Position numbers and translations under genes: made by a program
In this document: positions 58,701 to 60,534 of the stretch, piece by piece
How positions within the stretch are numbered: position 1 is the first letter of the stretch
How the letters are laid out: every line of letters starts with the position of its first letter
Notes under the pieces: model-generated
The model's input: the letters and a program-made list of their open reading frames with translations, nothing else
The model's database searches: none
Told to the model about the DNA's origin: nothing
Assembly (NCBI RefSeq): GCF_032854445.1
Contig: NC_088298.1
Coordinates: forward strand, 15,427,504-15,491,503
DNA from: Liolophura sinensis
Taxonomy: Eukaryota > Mollusca > Polyplacophora > Chitonida > Chitonidae
Direction: 5' to 3'
DNA length: 64,000 nucleotides

Positions 58701-60534
58701 ATAAATAAAATCCTTAATTTGCTAGGGAAACTGTTGAATTGGTTTTATTTTGAATGATGTTGACTTTTATAAGAAGTTTCAGATGTCTTCCTTGAAATCT
58801 AAACGTTTATAAGGTCATGCATTTTTACTAACACCTGGAAATACACGTCTTGAAGCCTTATACATTATTGAGTTGCCAGATTATCATAGTTCACATTTCC
58901 TCATTTTTGGCAGAAATCTATAAATCTGGAAAACCCATCAGTGTATGAGTCAAATTTCACCTGTTATACCCACAGAATCATAATGGACTTCACCATAACG
59001 TGTGAGCCTTTTGCAATGATCGAGGTATAAAAGACCAAACCACTTTGCCAAGTAGGAATGATAAGGGATGGACATATGCTCACCTGGAAATGACGTTCAG
59101 GGAGTACACAAGTAACTGCATAAACATCAGTAGTAACAGAATATAGCCCAGGTTAATTGGTGATAACCTACAGGTGTTTTCTCTCCGATTCGGAATATGT
59201 CAAAGTTAAGCCTACAGCAAAAGGCTCTGTTATGGGTAACATAGCACTACACCAAAGACATTCTCTAGTATCCTCCATGGTAAAAAACAACCCCTATCTC
59301 TCTACCAAAACCCATGCTCACCCCCACCACCCACAGATGTTTCTGGGCAATATACAACACCCACTCAGAATATTAGTTTTGTGGTCTTTGTAACCTAACA
59401 TCAAGTCAATTATCCTAGTAACTGAACCATTTCACCTGTGGAAAGGTAACACAGGATATGAGCTGTCACTGTAAATTCATGCAGCTTGACGATTCTTTGC
59501 ATTGGTCATTCTCAGCTTAACAGAAATTTTAGTATGTCTTGTCTTTCAATGCATTTTGGAACCTAGAGTTTTGAAATTTTTAAAGCTCTTGAAGGCAAAA
59601 TAAATTAAATCTTGGCACTGTTGGAAACATTTGTGTGTCAGTGGTCAACATTAATGTATGTTCCAAGCCAATTTCCAAAACAAACCTTTTAACTCAAACT
59701 TCCAAAGAATAATAAAAGTATATGAAGTAAGAAATGTCTTGTAAAGGAATATTATAGGTGCTGAGTCATTTACCTGAAGAAAGTAGTGGTCAAAAATTCA
59801 CAGCAACCAAAGAAATGGGTGAATAAAAAATTGAAAAATCCTTCTTTTTGGATATTACGAGGAAACATAACTAATGATTTGTTGATTTGGTAGCAGCTCT
59901 GTAACGAAGGAACAAATAAACCTGTGTCTATCCTCAACCTGTGTCTATCTTCAACCTGTGTCTATCCTCAACCTGTGTCTATTCTCAACCTGTGTCTATC
60001 CTCAACCTGTGTCTATCTTCAACCAGGTAGAAGTATATTTTGCTGCAGGTGCTGCCTGTGGTGACTGTAAATCAGTACTTGAGCTATTCATACTGAACAA
60101 GAGCTATACTGTTCCCACGTACAGTCTTCAACCTGACCAAACTTGACTCTGGCAAAATGTCAGGAGTTTTCTGTTTCAGCAACTATCAGAATAGCTTCTC
60201 TTCAGAAGGATACATACAATGGAAAGAGATGCACAAAGGTTTCATTTATACCTTACGAATTATCATTTTCACCTTACAAATCATCATTTTCTTTCTCCTG
60301 GTGATGCCTTGATAAAACAAACACTGTTGTTTCTGGTTGTAAAATAATTTTCCTTTTGCATCACTCTGATAATAAAAGATCACATTGTATGTCCTTGTTA
60401 ACTAGGCACATGTATCCAAGTATATTATTTTTCAGTGATATTTTATCTACTTTCCTTTTTTTTCCATTTTTACTCTTTGTTTTTAGCACCAGGCCAAGGT
60501 CGTCTTGACCCCTACTTGTTGGAAATTCCTAAAG
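1562..60534 (+). CDS. unc-89: obscurin/UNC-89-like giant sarcomeric protein, internal part (21 exons)
   Basis: Twenty-one exons bounded by AG...GT sites join in phase into about 1,173 codons with no stop. Approximate residues, counted from the first codon completed here: DH 1-190, PH 190-296, linker 297-375, Ig1 375-461, Ig2 483-576, Ig3 585-680, Ig4 690-787, Ig5 805-898, linker to 930, FN3-1 930-1022, FN3-2 1060-1150. The DH part has LLETEREYINQL (first conserved region) and RRPIARIHEYQAVLKDILK (third conserved region), and the PH part ends in the usual Trp-containing helix. Known for the family: obscurin/UNC-89 organises the M-line and thick filaments of striated muscle, and its DH-PH acts on Rho-type GTPases. 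Trio/kalirin is less likely because no SH3 follows the PH and five Ig domains do. The 5' end (SH3 expected) and 3' end (kinases expected) lie outside the window. The symbol names the family, not a proven orthologue. Confidence 0.85.
1736..2188 (+). other. intron 1
   Basis: AT-rich intron within the DH region. I see no repeat or second exon. Confidence 0.7.
2189..2258 (+). CDS. unc-89: exon 2: DH domain, second segment
   Basis: It follows a TTTTTGCAG acceptor and ends at a GTAAGG donor. The first base completes a GAC codon begun in exon 1, and the exon ends in phase 0. It encodes DVLLPALTNCALNPGTVGKV followed by ILNL, continuing the helix around HS(D/E)VLLPAL as in other DH domains. A cluster of stops lies in frame downstream of the donor, so the splice is required. 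Confidence 0.85.
2259..2786 (+). other. intron 2
   Basis: AT-rich intron with one T-tract of over 20 bases near 2693-2715, possibly an old poly(A) on the minus strand. Nothing else recognised. Confidence 0.65.
2787..2879 (+). CDS. unc-89: exon 3: DH domain, middle segment
   Basis: Thirty-one codons in phase 0 at both ends, between GGTTGCAG and AAG|GTTTGT. The peptide begins KDQFEKYIPYGSERDTADFL and ends VKKFLK. The FEKYIPYG pattern corresponds to the F..Y..Y segment common to DH domains, where a Tyr-containing helix precedes the third conserved region. The donor GTTTGT is weaker than the others. Confidence 0.85.
2880..4342 (+). other. intron 3
   Basis: Contains the 157-bp tandem satellite at 3343-4118; its flanks show no recognised feature. 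Confidence 0.7.
3343..4118. repeat. 157-158 bp tandem satellite, about 5 units
   Basis: The phrase GAGCATGATCTCAAAT recurs at 3422, 3579, 3737, 3894 and 4052, giving periods of 157, 158, 157 and 158 bases. Units differ by scattered substitutions and one-base indels in T- or C-runs. Several short open frames on both strands come only from the repeat. Unit length is close to a nucleosome repeat, an observation without functional proof. Confidence 0.93.
4343..4435 (+). CDS. unc-89: exon 4: DH domain, third conserved region
   Basis: Thirty-one codons in phase 0, acceptor TTCTGTCACAG and donor GTAAGT. The peptide contains LPDCLRRPIARIHEYQAVLK, matching the L..P..RI..Y..LLK signature of the third conserved region, the main GTPase-binding helix. 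Variation at the RIHEY positions is in keeping with the obscurin/UNC-89 type rather than the Dbl consensus RIPRY. That last comparison is from memory. Confidence 0.9.
4585..4701 (+). mobile_element. SINE family A, degraded 3' half
   Basis: Matches the 3' half of the family: CCATCATAATGCTGGCAACC, GTATAAGTGAAATATTC and a CAAATAAATAAATAA tail. The head is missing and the core is shortened. Older than the neighbour at 4770, judging by divergence. Confidence 0.75.
4770..5040 (-). mobile_element. SINE family A, near full length, with target-site duplication
   Basis: A tRNA-derived head on the minus strand has a box A (TGGCTCAGTTAG type) and a box B (GTTCAAGTCC type), followed by a conserved core and a TAAATAAATAAA tail. 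A perfect 11-base direct repeat, ACCCCAATAGT, flanks it at 4759-4769 and 5041-5051, as expected for LINE-mediated insertion. It opposes the host gene. Confidence 0.92.
5277..5441 (+). CDS. unc-89: exon 5: DH C-terminal helix and start of PH linker
   Basis: Fifty-five codons in phase 0, acceptor TTTTATCTAG and donor GTGAGT. It begins DILKYSCRAGEDSKDIEAAI, completing the LK(D/E)ILKYS helix of the DH domain, then runs through HMLSEILRRIEDVKLLRTVE, the long C-terminal helix leading into the PH domain, ending GTLIRH. Confidence 0.9.
5790..6061 (-). mobile_element. SINE family A, full length, with target-site duplication
   Basis: The best preserved copy. The minus-strand head carries CCGTGGCTCAGTTGGTTAGT (box A) and box B TGAGTTCAAGTCCA (plus-strand 5970-5983). 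The tail is a pure T-run on the plus strand. The 13-base direct repeat TTCAGACCCTTGA lies at 5777-5789 and 6062-6074 with no mismatch. Pol III-type internal promoter boxes look intact. Confidence 0.94.
6150..6967. repeat. 42-bp C-rich minisatellite, about 19-20 units
   Basis: Unit: TTCAGGCACCTCCCCGCCCT, then CCATCCACTTAGGATGATTTAC (42 bases, 14 codons). Some units are 9 bases shorter, so frame is kept; this makes long open frames in both directions that lack any other sign of coding. The array ends 87 bases before PH exon 6. Confidence 0.93.
7054..7188 (+). CDS. unc-89: exon 6: PH domain, N-terminal half
   Basis: Forty-five codons in phase 0, acceptor GTGATGTAG and donor GTGAGC. It encodes GDLQMWDDEP, then KGKDRHMFLFPHKLLLAKP, the strand pair R.(V/M)FLF...LL.AK that marks PH domains next to DH domains. 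Codon third positions are GC-richer than the surrounding intron. The exon lies 87 bases after a C-rich tandem array. Confidence 0.9.
7226..7574 (-). mobile_element. SINE family B, full length, with target-site duplication
   Basis: On the minus strand a tRNA-like head (box A TAGCACACTTGG, box B GGATCAATCC) is followed by a core and a tail that reads AACCCCAAGCACTCACTCAC. An 11-base direct repeat with one mismatch flanks it: AAAGTGTAGGA at 7215-7225 and AAAGGGTAGGA at 7575-7585. It is distinct in sequence from family A. Confidence 0.9.
8436..8596. mobile_element. foldback (inverted-repeat) element, MITE-like
   Basis: The ends are inverted copies: AGAGGGGTTGCATGAC (8446-8461) pairs with GTCACATGCAACCCCTCT (8571-8588). 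A second pair inside is perfect, CAGCCATATTGGAGT (8478-8492) with ACTCCAATATGGCTG (8523-8537). Together they would fold into one long hairpin. No clear target-site duplication and no ORF, so it would be non-autonomous if mobile. Confidence 0.7.
8897..8961 (+). mobile_element. SINE family B, strongly 5'-truncated, with target-site duplication
   Basis: Only the last 65 bases of the family are present (GTTGAGTACGACGTTAAACC, then CCAAGCACTCACTCACTCA). The perfect 12-base repeat TCTCGCACCAGC at 8885-8896 and 8962-8973 shows it is a separate 5'-truncated insertion and not a remnant. Confidence 0.88.
9608..11248. repeat. 51-bp minisatellite, about 32 units
   Basis: Unit: TTGATTTTAAGCCAGTGGCC, then TGAAGTAAAGCAGAATAATGG and TATTGGGGAA (51 bases, 17 codons). 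Units 9710-10070 are nearly identical, while the middle shows alternating variants (ATATTG, GTCTTG, GAATTG endings). Because 51 is a multiple of three, one frame stays open on each strand for hundreds of bases. Stops at irregular units and the intronic position argue against a protein. Confidence 0.95.
12066..12133 (+). mobile_element. SINE family A 3' tail fragment
   Basis: Reads ACTGACTGCCATCACATTAG, then TGAAAAGTTTTTTAGTACTTC and AACACTAATCAAATAAATAAA, a diverged copy of the family A 3' end. Low identity. Confidence 0.6.
13225..13384 (+). CDS. unc-89: exon 7: PH domain, C-terminal half
   Basis: The acceptor is CTCCCCATCAG and the donor GTGAGT; phase 0 in, phase 1 out. The peptide begins LQDIQVNETVPSDDRMFELW and includes KLTFQARSVVAKEAWVNQIR. 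The W in AKEAWVNQI is the near-invariant Trp of the PH C-terminal helix. It follows directly on the KATCE end of exon 6 although the intron between is over 6 kb. Confidence 0.9.
13780..13987 (-). mobile_element. SINE family B, head and core, 3' end missing
   Basis: Shares CCTTACCAAAGGCAAGTAAG, CCGCCCCGCCCGAGCC and GAAGTTACAACTTCCTCTTT with the copy at 7226-7574, and ends with the head (CTCTACCAACTGTGCTATC on the plus strand). Box B region is slightly altered (AGGATTGACCC). Confidence 0.85.
14098..14275. mobile_element. degraded SINE-like sequence
   Basis: Contains GGAGGAAACCGGGGGGCTGG, like the family A core in one orientation, and GACCACCATCGTGTGAATGA, then AAAATTCTTTAGTAGTATGG, like the 3' end in the other. 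Probably two old fragments side by side; boundaries uncertain. Confidence 0.45.
14866..19390. repeat. 63-bp minisatellite, about 72 units (4.5 kb)
   Basis: Unit: GTGAAGGGTATCAAAATATT, then CAGTATTCAGGAGAGTAGAT, TGTGCTGTGTTGTGTGGGTA and AAT (63 bases, 21 codons). Two main variants alternate: CATTCAGTGTTCAG and TATTCAGTATTCAG. Rarer units carry TTCTACATTGTG or GCTATATTGTG. Long open frames on both strands come from the unit length, but TAG in GTGTAGGTAAA units and one-base changes (for example near 17420) break them. Larger blocks recur, for example 630 bases (10 units) apart at 18541 and 19171. Confidence 0.96.
19398..19444. repeat. 14-bp direct repeat, about 3 copies
   Basis: TGTTACCAAAGTTT is repeated without interruption right after the 63-bp array. 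It may mark the array's edge. Confidence 0.8.
19611..19770 (+). mobile_element. SINE family A, internally deleted, next to exon 8
   Basis: Contains the head-to-core stretch GCCTCTCACCAATGCAATCG, then TGTGAGATCAAGTCAAGCTC, and the tail GTAAAACACCAATCAAAATG; the middle is shortened. It ends 39 bases before the acceptor of exon 8, so it occupies the usual branch-point zone. Confidence 0.7.
19810..19950 (+). CDS. unc-89: exon 8: basic/proline linker after PH
   Basis: The acceptor is TTATGACAG and the donor GTAAGC; phase 1 at both ends, 141 bases. It encodes a disordered-looking linker containing KGPKIPTPSRRKSKDTISPE and VPPPGDSTGE. RRKS fits a basophilic kinase site, and TPS and SPE fit proline-directed sites; this is motif inference only. 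No domain homology supports it, so the call rests on splice sites, phase match with exons 7 and 9, and an open frame. Being symmetric, it could be skipped without a frameshift. Confidence 0.72.
20045..20174 (-). mobile_element. SINE family A, 5'-truncated, with target-site duplication
   Basis: Carries the 3' half (TTGACTGGTGTTTTATGCC on the plus strand, GGTGGGAGGAAACCGGGCAG) but no tRNA head. The perfect 13-base repeat GTTACCACAGATC lies at 20032-20044 and 20175-20187, so this is a truncated insertion, typical of LINE machinery. Confidence 0.92.
20786..21127. repeat. tandem duplication, about 180 bases
   Basis: Two copies share GTTTGTCTG(C/T)G(G/A)GTTT, ACAGGTGCC(A/T)TTGAATTTTC and GTCCAAATACTGAAGTTCTG, then AAAAATTTCCTCTAAC. 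Offset is 179-184 bases because T-runs differ. Confidence 0.85.
22650..22800. repeat. 16-bp microsatellite-like array
   Basis: Repeats of TCTATCCTCATCTACC with CTTTCTCTATCCTCAT variants. Pyrimidine-rich on the gene's sense strand. Confidence 0.88.
24835..24863 (+). other. G-quadruplex-type G-run
   Basis: Five runs of three to six G within 29 bases of the sense strand (24835-37, 24839-44, 24850-52, 24854-59, 24861-63) satisfy a four-run G-quadruplex pattern. Folding is inference. Confidence 0.6.
25762..25845. repeat. 14-bp tandem repeat, 6 units
   Basis: GGCTTATCTTTAAT and close variants (GACTTATCTTTAAT, GGTTTATCTTTAAT) repeated head to tail. Confidence 0.9.
26509..26646. repeat. 69-bp tandem duplication
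   Basis: CAGTACAGAGAGCTAAGC begins both copies (26509 and 26578), followed by GTATACACTGAC, TGATC and AGTAACTACT in each. The copies differ at scattered positions. Confidence 0.9.
27040..27620 (-). other. unassigned, less AT-rich stretch with short minus-strand ORFs
   Basis: This stretch is visibly less AT-rich than the intron around it and holds minus-strand open frames of 77 codons (27597-27364), 76 codons (27272-27042) and 34 codons (27325-27222). The last starts MAAVKIPLPLLLLLQILLYW, like a signal peptide, but stops after 34 residues and no donor site rescues it. I recognise no family. It could be a decayed retrogene, a nested first exon or chance. Confidence 0.25.
28278..28302 (+). other. 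G-quadruplex-type G-run
   Basis: Runs of G at 28278-80, 28282-85, 28287-89, 28291-95 and 28297-302, separated by single bases, on the sense strand. Confidence 0.6.
28946..29065 (+). CDS. unc-89: exon 9: acidic Ser-rich linker and start of Ig1
   Basis: The acceptor is TTGGTGTTGTCAG and the donor GTAAAG; phase 1 at both ends, 120 bases. It begins DYLSFESLDSDVSSYHTAPE, a Ser/acidic stretch, and ends with RPVFKKRLCRTVVK, the A-strand of an I-set Ig domain (P.F...L...V), which continues in exon 10. Confidence 0.85.
29066..29849 (+). other. intron 9
   Basis: Dominated in its second half by the triplicated acceptor region (29390-29849). The first 300 bases are AT-rich, with a GGAAAATCTGGATATAG-type short repeat near 29086-29130. 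Confidence 0.7.
29390..29849 (+). repeat. triplicated splice-acceptor region, about 155 bases per copy
   Basis: Three head-to-tail copies run from a TTCTTCATAATTATTT start through AATCTTCATGTTTTGTAATC to CTGAAATTTGTTTTTCA. The first two end CACAGGGAGACAAAGCTTG (acceptor AG at 29539-29540 and 29697-29698). The third is the real one, CAGAGGGAGACAAAGCTTG, with AG at 29848-29849. Each upstream copy includes about 15 bases of the Ig1 exon, so the exon edge itself was duplicated. Confidence 0.92.
29850..30089 (+). CDS. unc-89: exon 10: Ig1 (I-set)
   Basis: The acceptor CAG ends at 29849 and the donor GTATAA follows 30089; phase 1 at both ends. It encodes EGDKACLECTVGGIPLPTVA, then W, and ends with DSGVYTAKATNVNGSAVCSA and ELTV. 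The Ig pattern C...W...DSG.Y is clear, but the F-strand Cys that normally follows Y is absent (YTA). The 15 bases after its second base also occur in two upstream copies of the acceptor region. Confidence 0.92.
30090..30547 (+). other. intron 10
   Basis: The second half is the T-rich CATCAG array (30285-30540). The first half is plain AT-rich sequence. Confidence 0.7.
30285..30540 (+). repeat. 27-bp T-rich array of acceptor-like CATCAG units
   Basis: About nine units of TTTTTTTTCATCAGTTTTTC, then ACTG, with CCATCAG and CCACCAG variants. Each resembles a polypyrimidine tract plus CAG. The real acceptor, GTTTTGCAG at 30547, follows directly after the last CACTG. The unit probably arose from the acceptor region. 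Confidence 0.9.
30548..30710 (+). CDS. unc-89: exon 11: linker and first half of Ig2
   Basis: The acceptor is GTTTTGCAG, after a T-rich tandem array, and the donor is GTAGGT; phase 1 in, phase 2 out. It encodes VTDQEYITAQSALSSEGEIT, then VVEEGKMARFDCNLVADPKP and EIM, ending inside the Trp codon (TG|G). B-strand Cys is present. Confidence 0.9.
30711..31164 (+). other. intron 11
   Basis: No repeat beyond a short duplication ACTGATAAACTGATAAACCG near 30880. Nothing else seen. Confidence 0.65.
31165..31340 (+). CDS. unc-89: exon 12: second half of Ig2
   Basis: The acceptor is AAAATTTCAG and the donor GTGAGT; phase 2 in, phase 1 out. Its first base completes the Trp codon. It encodes LKDGKILTTSKKYEVL, then LIVHDVNKDDSGRYVCWARN and EFGEAFTEAYLNII. 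The DSGRYVC.A.NEFG motif is a textbook I-set F-G region, so Ig2 keeps both cysteines. Confidence 0.93.
31341..31796 (+). other. intron 12
   Basis: Contains one 5'-truncated SINE family A copy (31439-31573). The rest is AT-rich. Confidence 0.7.
31439..31573 (+). mobile_element. SINE family A, 5'-truncated
   Basis: Carries GGTCGTGGGTTTCCCCCCAG, TTTCCTCCCACCATAATGCT, GTATAAGTGAAATATTGAGC and an AAATAAAT tail. An 8-base direct repeat, TTCAGAGA, flanks it at 31431-31438 and 31574-31581. Confidence 0.85.
31797..32272 (+). CDS. unc-89: exon 13: Ig3 and first half of Ig4
   Basis: Largest exon, 476 bases, acceptor TTGTTGTAG and donor GTGAGT; phase 1 in, phase 0 out. Ig3 starts IAPKITKKFYDLVATNGHSA and ends AGKIIVKLTNPLGEDRCSAQ. 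It keeps the Trp (IQW) but has neither canonical Cys: B-strand ELKFKF and F-strand IIVK. Ig4 starts VAPKFITRFTDVDVNQGFEA and reaches TVTWLRNGVPLK; its B-strand (FKSKV) also lacks Cys. Loss of the disulfide is known for some cytosolic sarcomeric Ig domains. Confidence 0.93.
32567..32736 (+). CDS. unc-89: exon 14: second half of Ig4
   Basis: The acceptor is GTATTTTCAG and the donor GTAACC; phase 0 in, phase 2 out. It encodes DCPRYKYEEYGEIFILIIEN, then AEQGDAGEYMCVAKNKAGEA and SCKANLMV, the C'-G strands of an I-set domain with a normal DAGEYMC motif. It ends in VAIPQVR, completed by exon 15 across a 15.2-kb intron. Confidence 0.92.
33664..33900. repeat. tandem duplication, about 124 bases
   Basis: Both copies contain CTTTTGAGGATATAAA, AAGGTGAATCACC and ATCAAACT. 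The offset between the copies is about 124 bases. Confidence 0.85.
34396..34606. mobile_element. MITE-like element, copy 1
   Basis: Shares GCATATGAAAGA, GATTTTAGAGACAAAACT, GGCCAATTTCAGGGCT and CAGAATATGCTTGAATAAAC with copies at 50028 and 62696. The ends resemble inverted repeats (CTTCATCCTTTTCGCAT and, inverted, TTTTCAATCTTTGTGCG), though diverged here. No ORF. Confidence 0.75.
34894..35094. mobile_element. TIR element (MITE-like) in copy A
   Basis: The left end, ATTCCACAAAGCTGTTTCTG, then ACTTAAGTCAGAA, is an inverted copy of the right end (GATTTAAGTCAAAAGTGGCT, then TTGTGGAAT), giving imperfect terminal inverted repeats of about 40 bases around a 120-base middle with no ORF. Its counterpart in copy B is 39905-40124. 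Confidence 0.7.
35100..35285. repeat. 15-bp microsatellite in copy A
   Basis: About 12 units of CAACTACAAAGCCAA with CACC variants. The minus-strand reading GFVVV-type repeat and plus-strand QLQSQ-type repeat are products of the 15-base period, not genes. Copy B has a shorter version at 40140-40285. Confidence 0.9.
37929..38505. repeat. 42-bp minisatellite derived from a SINE tail, copy A
   Basis: About 13-14 units of GAAAAACATTATACGGCGTT, then AAACCCCAAGCACTTACT. The unit matches the 3' tail of SINE family B (GTTGAGTACGACGTTAAACC, then CCAAGCACTCACTCAC), so a SINE end was amplified in tandem. Sub-variants end ACTAAGTTG or ACTCACTCG. Confidence 0.9.
39460..39659. other. assembly gap, 200 N
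   Basis: A run of exactly 200 undetermined bases. A round number like this usually marks a scaffold join of unknown true length. Confidence 0.99.
39905..40124. mobile_element. TIR element (MITE-like) in copy B
   Basis: Same element as 34894-35094, with GTTCCACAAAGCCATTTCTG at the left end and GAAGTGGCTCTGTGGAATC at the right. It has a short extra stretch (CACCTCATCAATTTTATCTT) absent from copy A. Confidence 0.7.
40140..40285. repeat. 15-bp microsatellite in copy B
   Basis: Same CAACTACAAAGCCAA unit as at 35100-35285 with fewer copies and a broken first part. Confidence 0.9.
42902..43217. repeat. 42-bp minisatellite derived from a SINE tail, copy B
   Basis: About 7-8 units of the unit described at 37929-38505. 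The units missing relative to copy A come from both the ACTAAGTTG and the ACTCACTC sub-blocks. Confidence 0.9.
44773..44792 (+). other. G-quadruplex-type G-run
   Basis: GGG, GGGGG, GGGG and GGGG within 20 bases (44773-75, 44778-82, 44784-87, 44789-92) on the sense strand. Confidence 0.6.
45670..46465. repeat. 196-bp tandem array, 4 units, related to the MITE-like family
   Basis: GTTTGTATCAAGATGCAAAC and variants recur at about 45740, 45937, 46132 and 46329. Each unit holds ACTTTTCTCAGTGGAATTTA, then TGC, and TCTCAGAATATTTCAAACTG, which resemble CTTTCAGTGCAATTTATGC and TTCAGAATATGCTTGAATAA of the MITE-like element. The array starts with TCTTCAACCTTTTCACC and ends GGCGGTTGAAAAG, similar to that element's two ends. 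Confidence 0.85.
47978..48121 (+). CDS. unc-89: exon 15: first half of Ig5
   Basis: The acceptor is CCCCCCCGATACAG and the donor GTGAGT; phase 2 at both ends, 144 bases. After a short linker (KGVNGEMGPQFGY) it encodes APVFTKMIQDCDTKEGRRAE and FECRAYGMPEPTAT, ending inside the Trp codon exactly as exon 11 does. Confidence 0.92.
48122..49239 (+). other. intron 15
   Basis: No repeat array. A stretch at about 49040-49170 (GCCGGTTGTTCAGAAGTGTA, then TTAAAGTTAAGCCTGGCTTA) looks like one end of an old dispersed repeat, but no partner end is visible. An 80-codon open frame at 48639-48881 has no domain pattern. Confidence 0.6.
49240..49415 (+). CDS. unc-89: exon 16: second half of Ig5
   Basis: The acceptor is CTCGTTATCAG and the donor GTCAGA; phase 2 in, phase 1 out. 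At 176 bases it has the same length and phases as exon 12. It encodes THNGIPMERGDRFIMSKDED, then LMIKDVLPTDAGQYSCKLAN and FAGKASCSAELRVE. Both canonical cysteines of Ig5 are present. Confidence 0.92.
49765..49870. repeat. short tandem repeat, about 33 bases x 3
   Basis: CTTGATCAATTTTGG followed by TGATGTCTCTGTTT recurs three times with small indels. Confidence 0.88.
50028..50226. mobile_element. MITE-like element, copy 2 (clear terminal inverted repeats)
   Basis: The left end, AATTCCTCAACCTTTTC, matches the inverted right end, AATTCTTCAACCTTTTCGC, with one mismatch in 17 bases. The interior shares GGATTAGCCAATTTCAGGAC and CAGAATATGCTTGAATGAAC with the other copies. At 199 bases and without an ORF it fits a non-autonomous DNA transposon; no target-site duplication is evident. 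Confidence 0.82.
50391..50465 (+). CDS. unc-89: exon 17: short charged linker between Ig5 and FN3-1
   Basis: The acceptor is TGGTTTCCAG and the donor GTTAAT; phase 1 at both ends, 75 bases. It encodes ALPRRDPLRLSPERGIDDDL and KTLKK. It has no domain signature, but the acceptor is strong and the phases fit exons 16 and 18 exactly. Symmetric, so it could be an optional exon. Confidence 0.72.
50466..51483 (+). other. intron 17
   Basis: Contains SINE family A at 50790-50975. The rest is AT-rich with nothing recognised. Confidence 0.65.
50790..50975 (+). mobile_element. SINE family A, 5'-truncated, with internal triplication
   Basis: The 3' half is clear (CCTCCCACCATAATGCCGAC, AAGTGAAATATTCTTGAGTA, AAATAAA tail). 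Ahead of it, a 30-base core segment (GTGGGTTTCCCATGGGCTTT, then GGACGGTTTC) is present three times in tandem instead of once. Confidence 0.85.
51484..51795 (+). CDS. unc-89: exon 18: fibronectin type III domain 1
   Basis: The acceptor is CTTACATTTCAG and the donor GTAGGT; phase 1 at both ends, 312 bases, one whole domain. It begins AITEPPSMPDQKPVLLDKTP and shows VRLSWLPA (B-strand Trp), PIMYIVESRELPTGDWRR and LNPNSEYLFRVRAENDNGMS followed by EP, the standard FN3 features L.P...Y.FRV.A.N..G.S.P. One domain per symmetric exon is typical of modular muscle proteins. Confidence 0.94.
51911..52155 (+). mobile_element. SINE family A, nearly full length, diverged
   Basis: Carries CCCAGGAGTCTCTCACCAAT, box B-like GAGTTCAAATCC, CTGGCTTCCTCTC and ends GTATAAGTGAAATATATTTG, AAATAAATAAAT. 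Box A is degraded. A loose direct repeat, ATCAAAAATG (51901) and ATCAAAATG (52156), may be the target-site duplication. Confidence 0.82.
52375..52450 (-). mobile_element. SINE family A core fragment
   Basis: Shows AGGGTGGGAGGAAACTCAGC, then AGAGGCCAGGGGAAAC, the core in minus orientation, ending at a run of G just before the next SINE. Confidence 0.7.
52461..52700 (+). mobile_element. SINE family A, full length with intact promoter boxes
   Basis: The head AGCTCCGTGGCTCAGTTGGT, then TAGCGGGCTAG (box A) and GTGAATTCAAGTCC (box B) precede the core and tail (CAAATAAATA). In the gene's own orientation. The best plus-strand reference copy in the window. Confidence 0.92.
53071..53416 (+). mobile_element. 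346-bp chimeric insertion: unrelated 5' part plus SINE 3' half
   Basis: A perfect 12-base direct repeat, TAGCATTAAGGG, lies at 53059-53070 and 53417-53428. Between them, about 53240-53416 is SINE family A from GTCCAGCTCATGCTGACTTC to the AAATAAATAAAT tail, but 53071-53239 does not resemble the SINE head. The whole 346 bases appear to have inserted as one unit. Confidence 0.85.
53661..53775 (+). mobile_element. SINE family A head, 3' part missing
   Basis: Starts GGGTCTCCGTGGCCAAAGTG, then GTTAGCGTGCCAGC (box A region), and carries CCCAGGAGCCTCTCACCAGT and GTGAGTTCAAG (box B region). It stops in the core, about 37 bases before exon 19. Confidence 0.85.
53813..53848 (+). CDS. unc-89: exon 19: 36-base microexon between the FN3 domains
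   Basis: The acceptor is GTTTATTTTTAG and the donor GTAAGT; phase 1 at both ends. It encodes PKEKTDKEFRLE. The call rests only on good splice sites and phase agreement with exons 18 and 20, which would also join in frame without it; it may be alternative. A truncated SINE ends about 37 bases before it. Confidence 0.55.
53849..56932 (+). other. intron 19
   Basis: Contains a degraded SINE-like stretch (54010-54110: GGTTGCCCGGGGTTCTCCGG, GGCGGCCATCATCTAAATC) and a perfect hairpin (55712-55779). The rest shows no gene; the longest open frames (about 95 codons near 56104-56391) have no domain pattern. Confidence 0.6.
55712..55779. other. inverted repeat (24-base arms, 20-base loop)
   Basis: ACTTCTGAGTAGTTTAAT (55718-55735) is matched perfectly by the inverted ATTAAACTACTCAGAAGT (55756-55773). 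Adding flanking bases gives 24-base arms with a few mismatches. In RNA this would be a stable hairpin. Confidence 0.8.
56933..57286 (+). CDS. unc-89: exon 20: fibronectin type III domain 2
   Basis: The acceptor is a long T-run then CCAG, and the donor GTGAGT; phase 1 at both ends, 354 bases. A Ser/Pro-rich lead-in (SPKARKDTIGLSTESMTGPS) precedes the domain: DRPTLLDIRPESVRIQWVPV, then YLLEVKEIPGPWRKLASGLT and LNPDREYNFRVRAENKFAES followed by EP. It is close in pattern to FN3-1, including ...W(R/K)..AS and RVRAEN. Confidence 0.94.
58225..58365. repeat. tandem repeat, about 52 bases x 3
   Basis: CTCTCAGGTGGTGGAGAAT and the following ...TTAGCTTTA...GC(C/A)(A/G)AA segment recur three times with drift. 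Confidence 0.85.
59921..60025. repeat. 17-bp tandem repeat, about 6 units
   Basis: CCTGTGTCTATCCTCAA with TTCTCAA and TCTTCAA variants, repeated without gaps. Confidence 0.92.
60487..60534 (+). CDS. unc-89: exon 21: 48-base microexon after FN3-2
   Basis: The acceptor is TTTGTTTTTAG and the donor GTATCA; phase 1 at both ends. It encodes APGQGRLDPYLLEIPK. Support is splice-site quality and phase agreement with exon 20; no following exon was found in the window to confirm the 3' junction. The next domain expected for the family, an Ig or a kinase, would lie past 64000. Confidence 0.55.

Larger units (their letters stand above)
57287..60486 (+). other. intron 20
   Basis: Contains two short tandem repeats (58225-58365 and 59921-60025). 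No other gene, element or exon recognised in the 3.2 kb. Confidence 0.65.
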
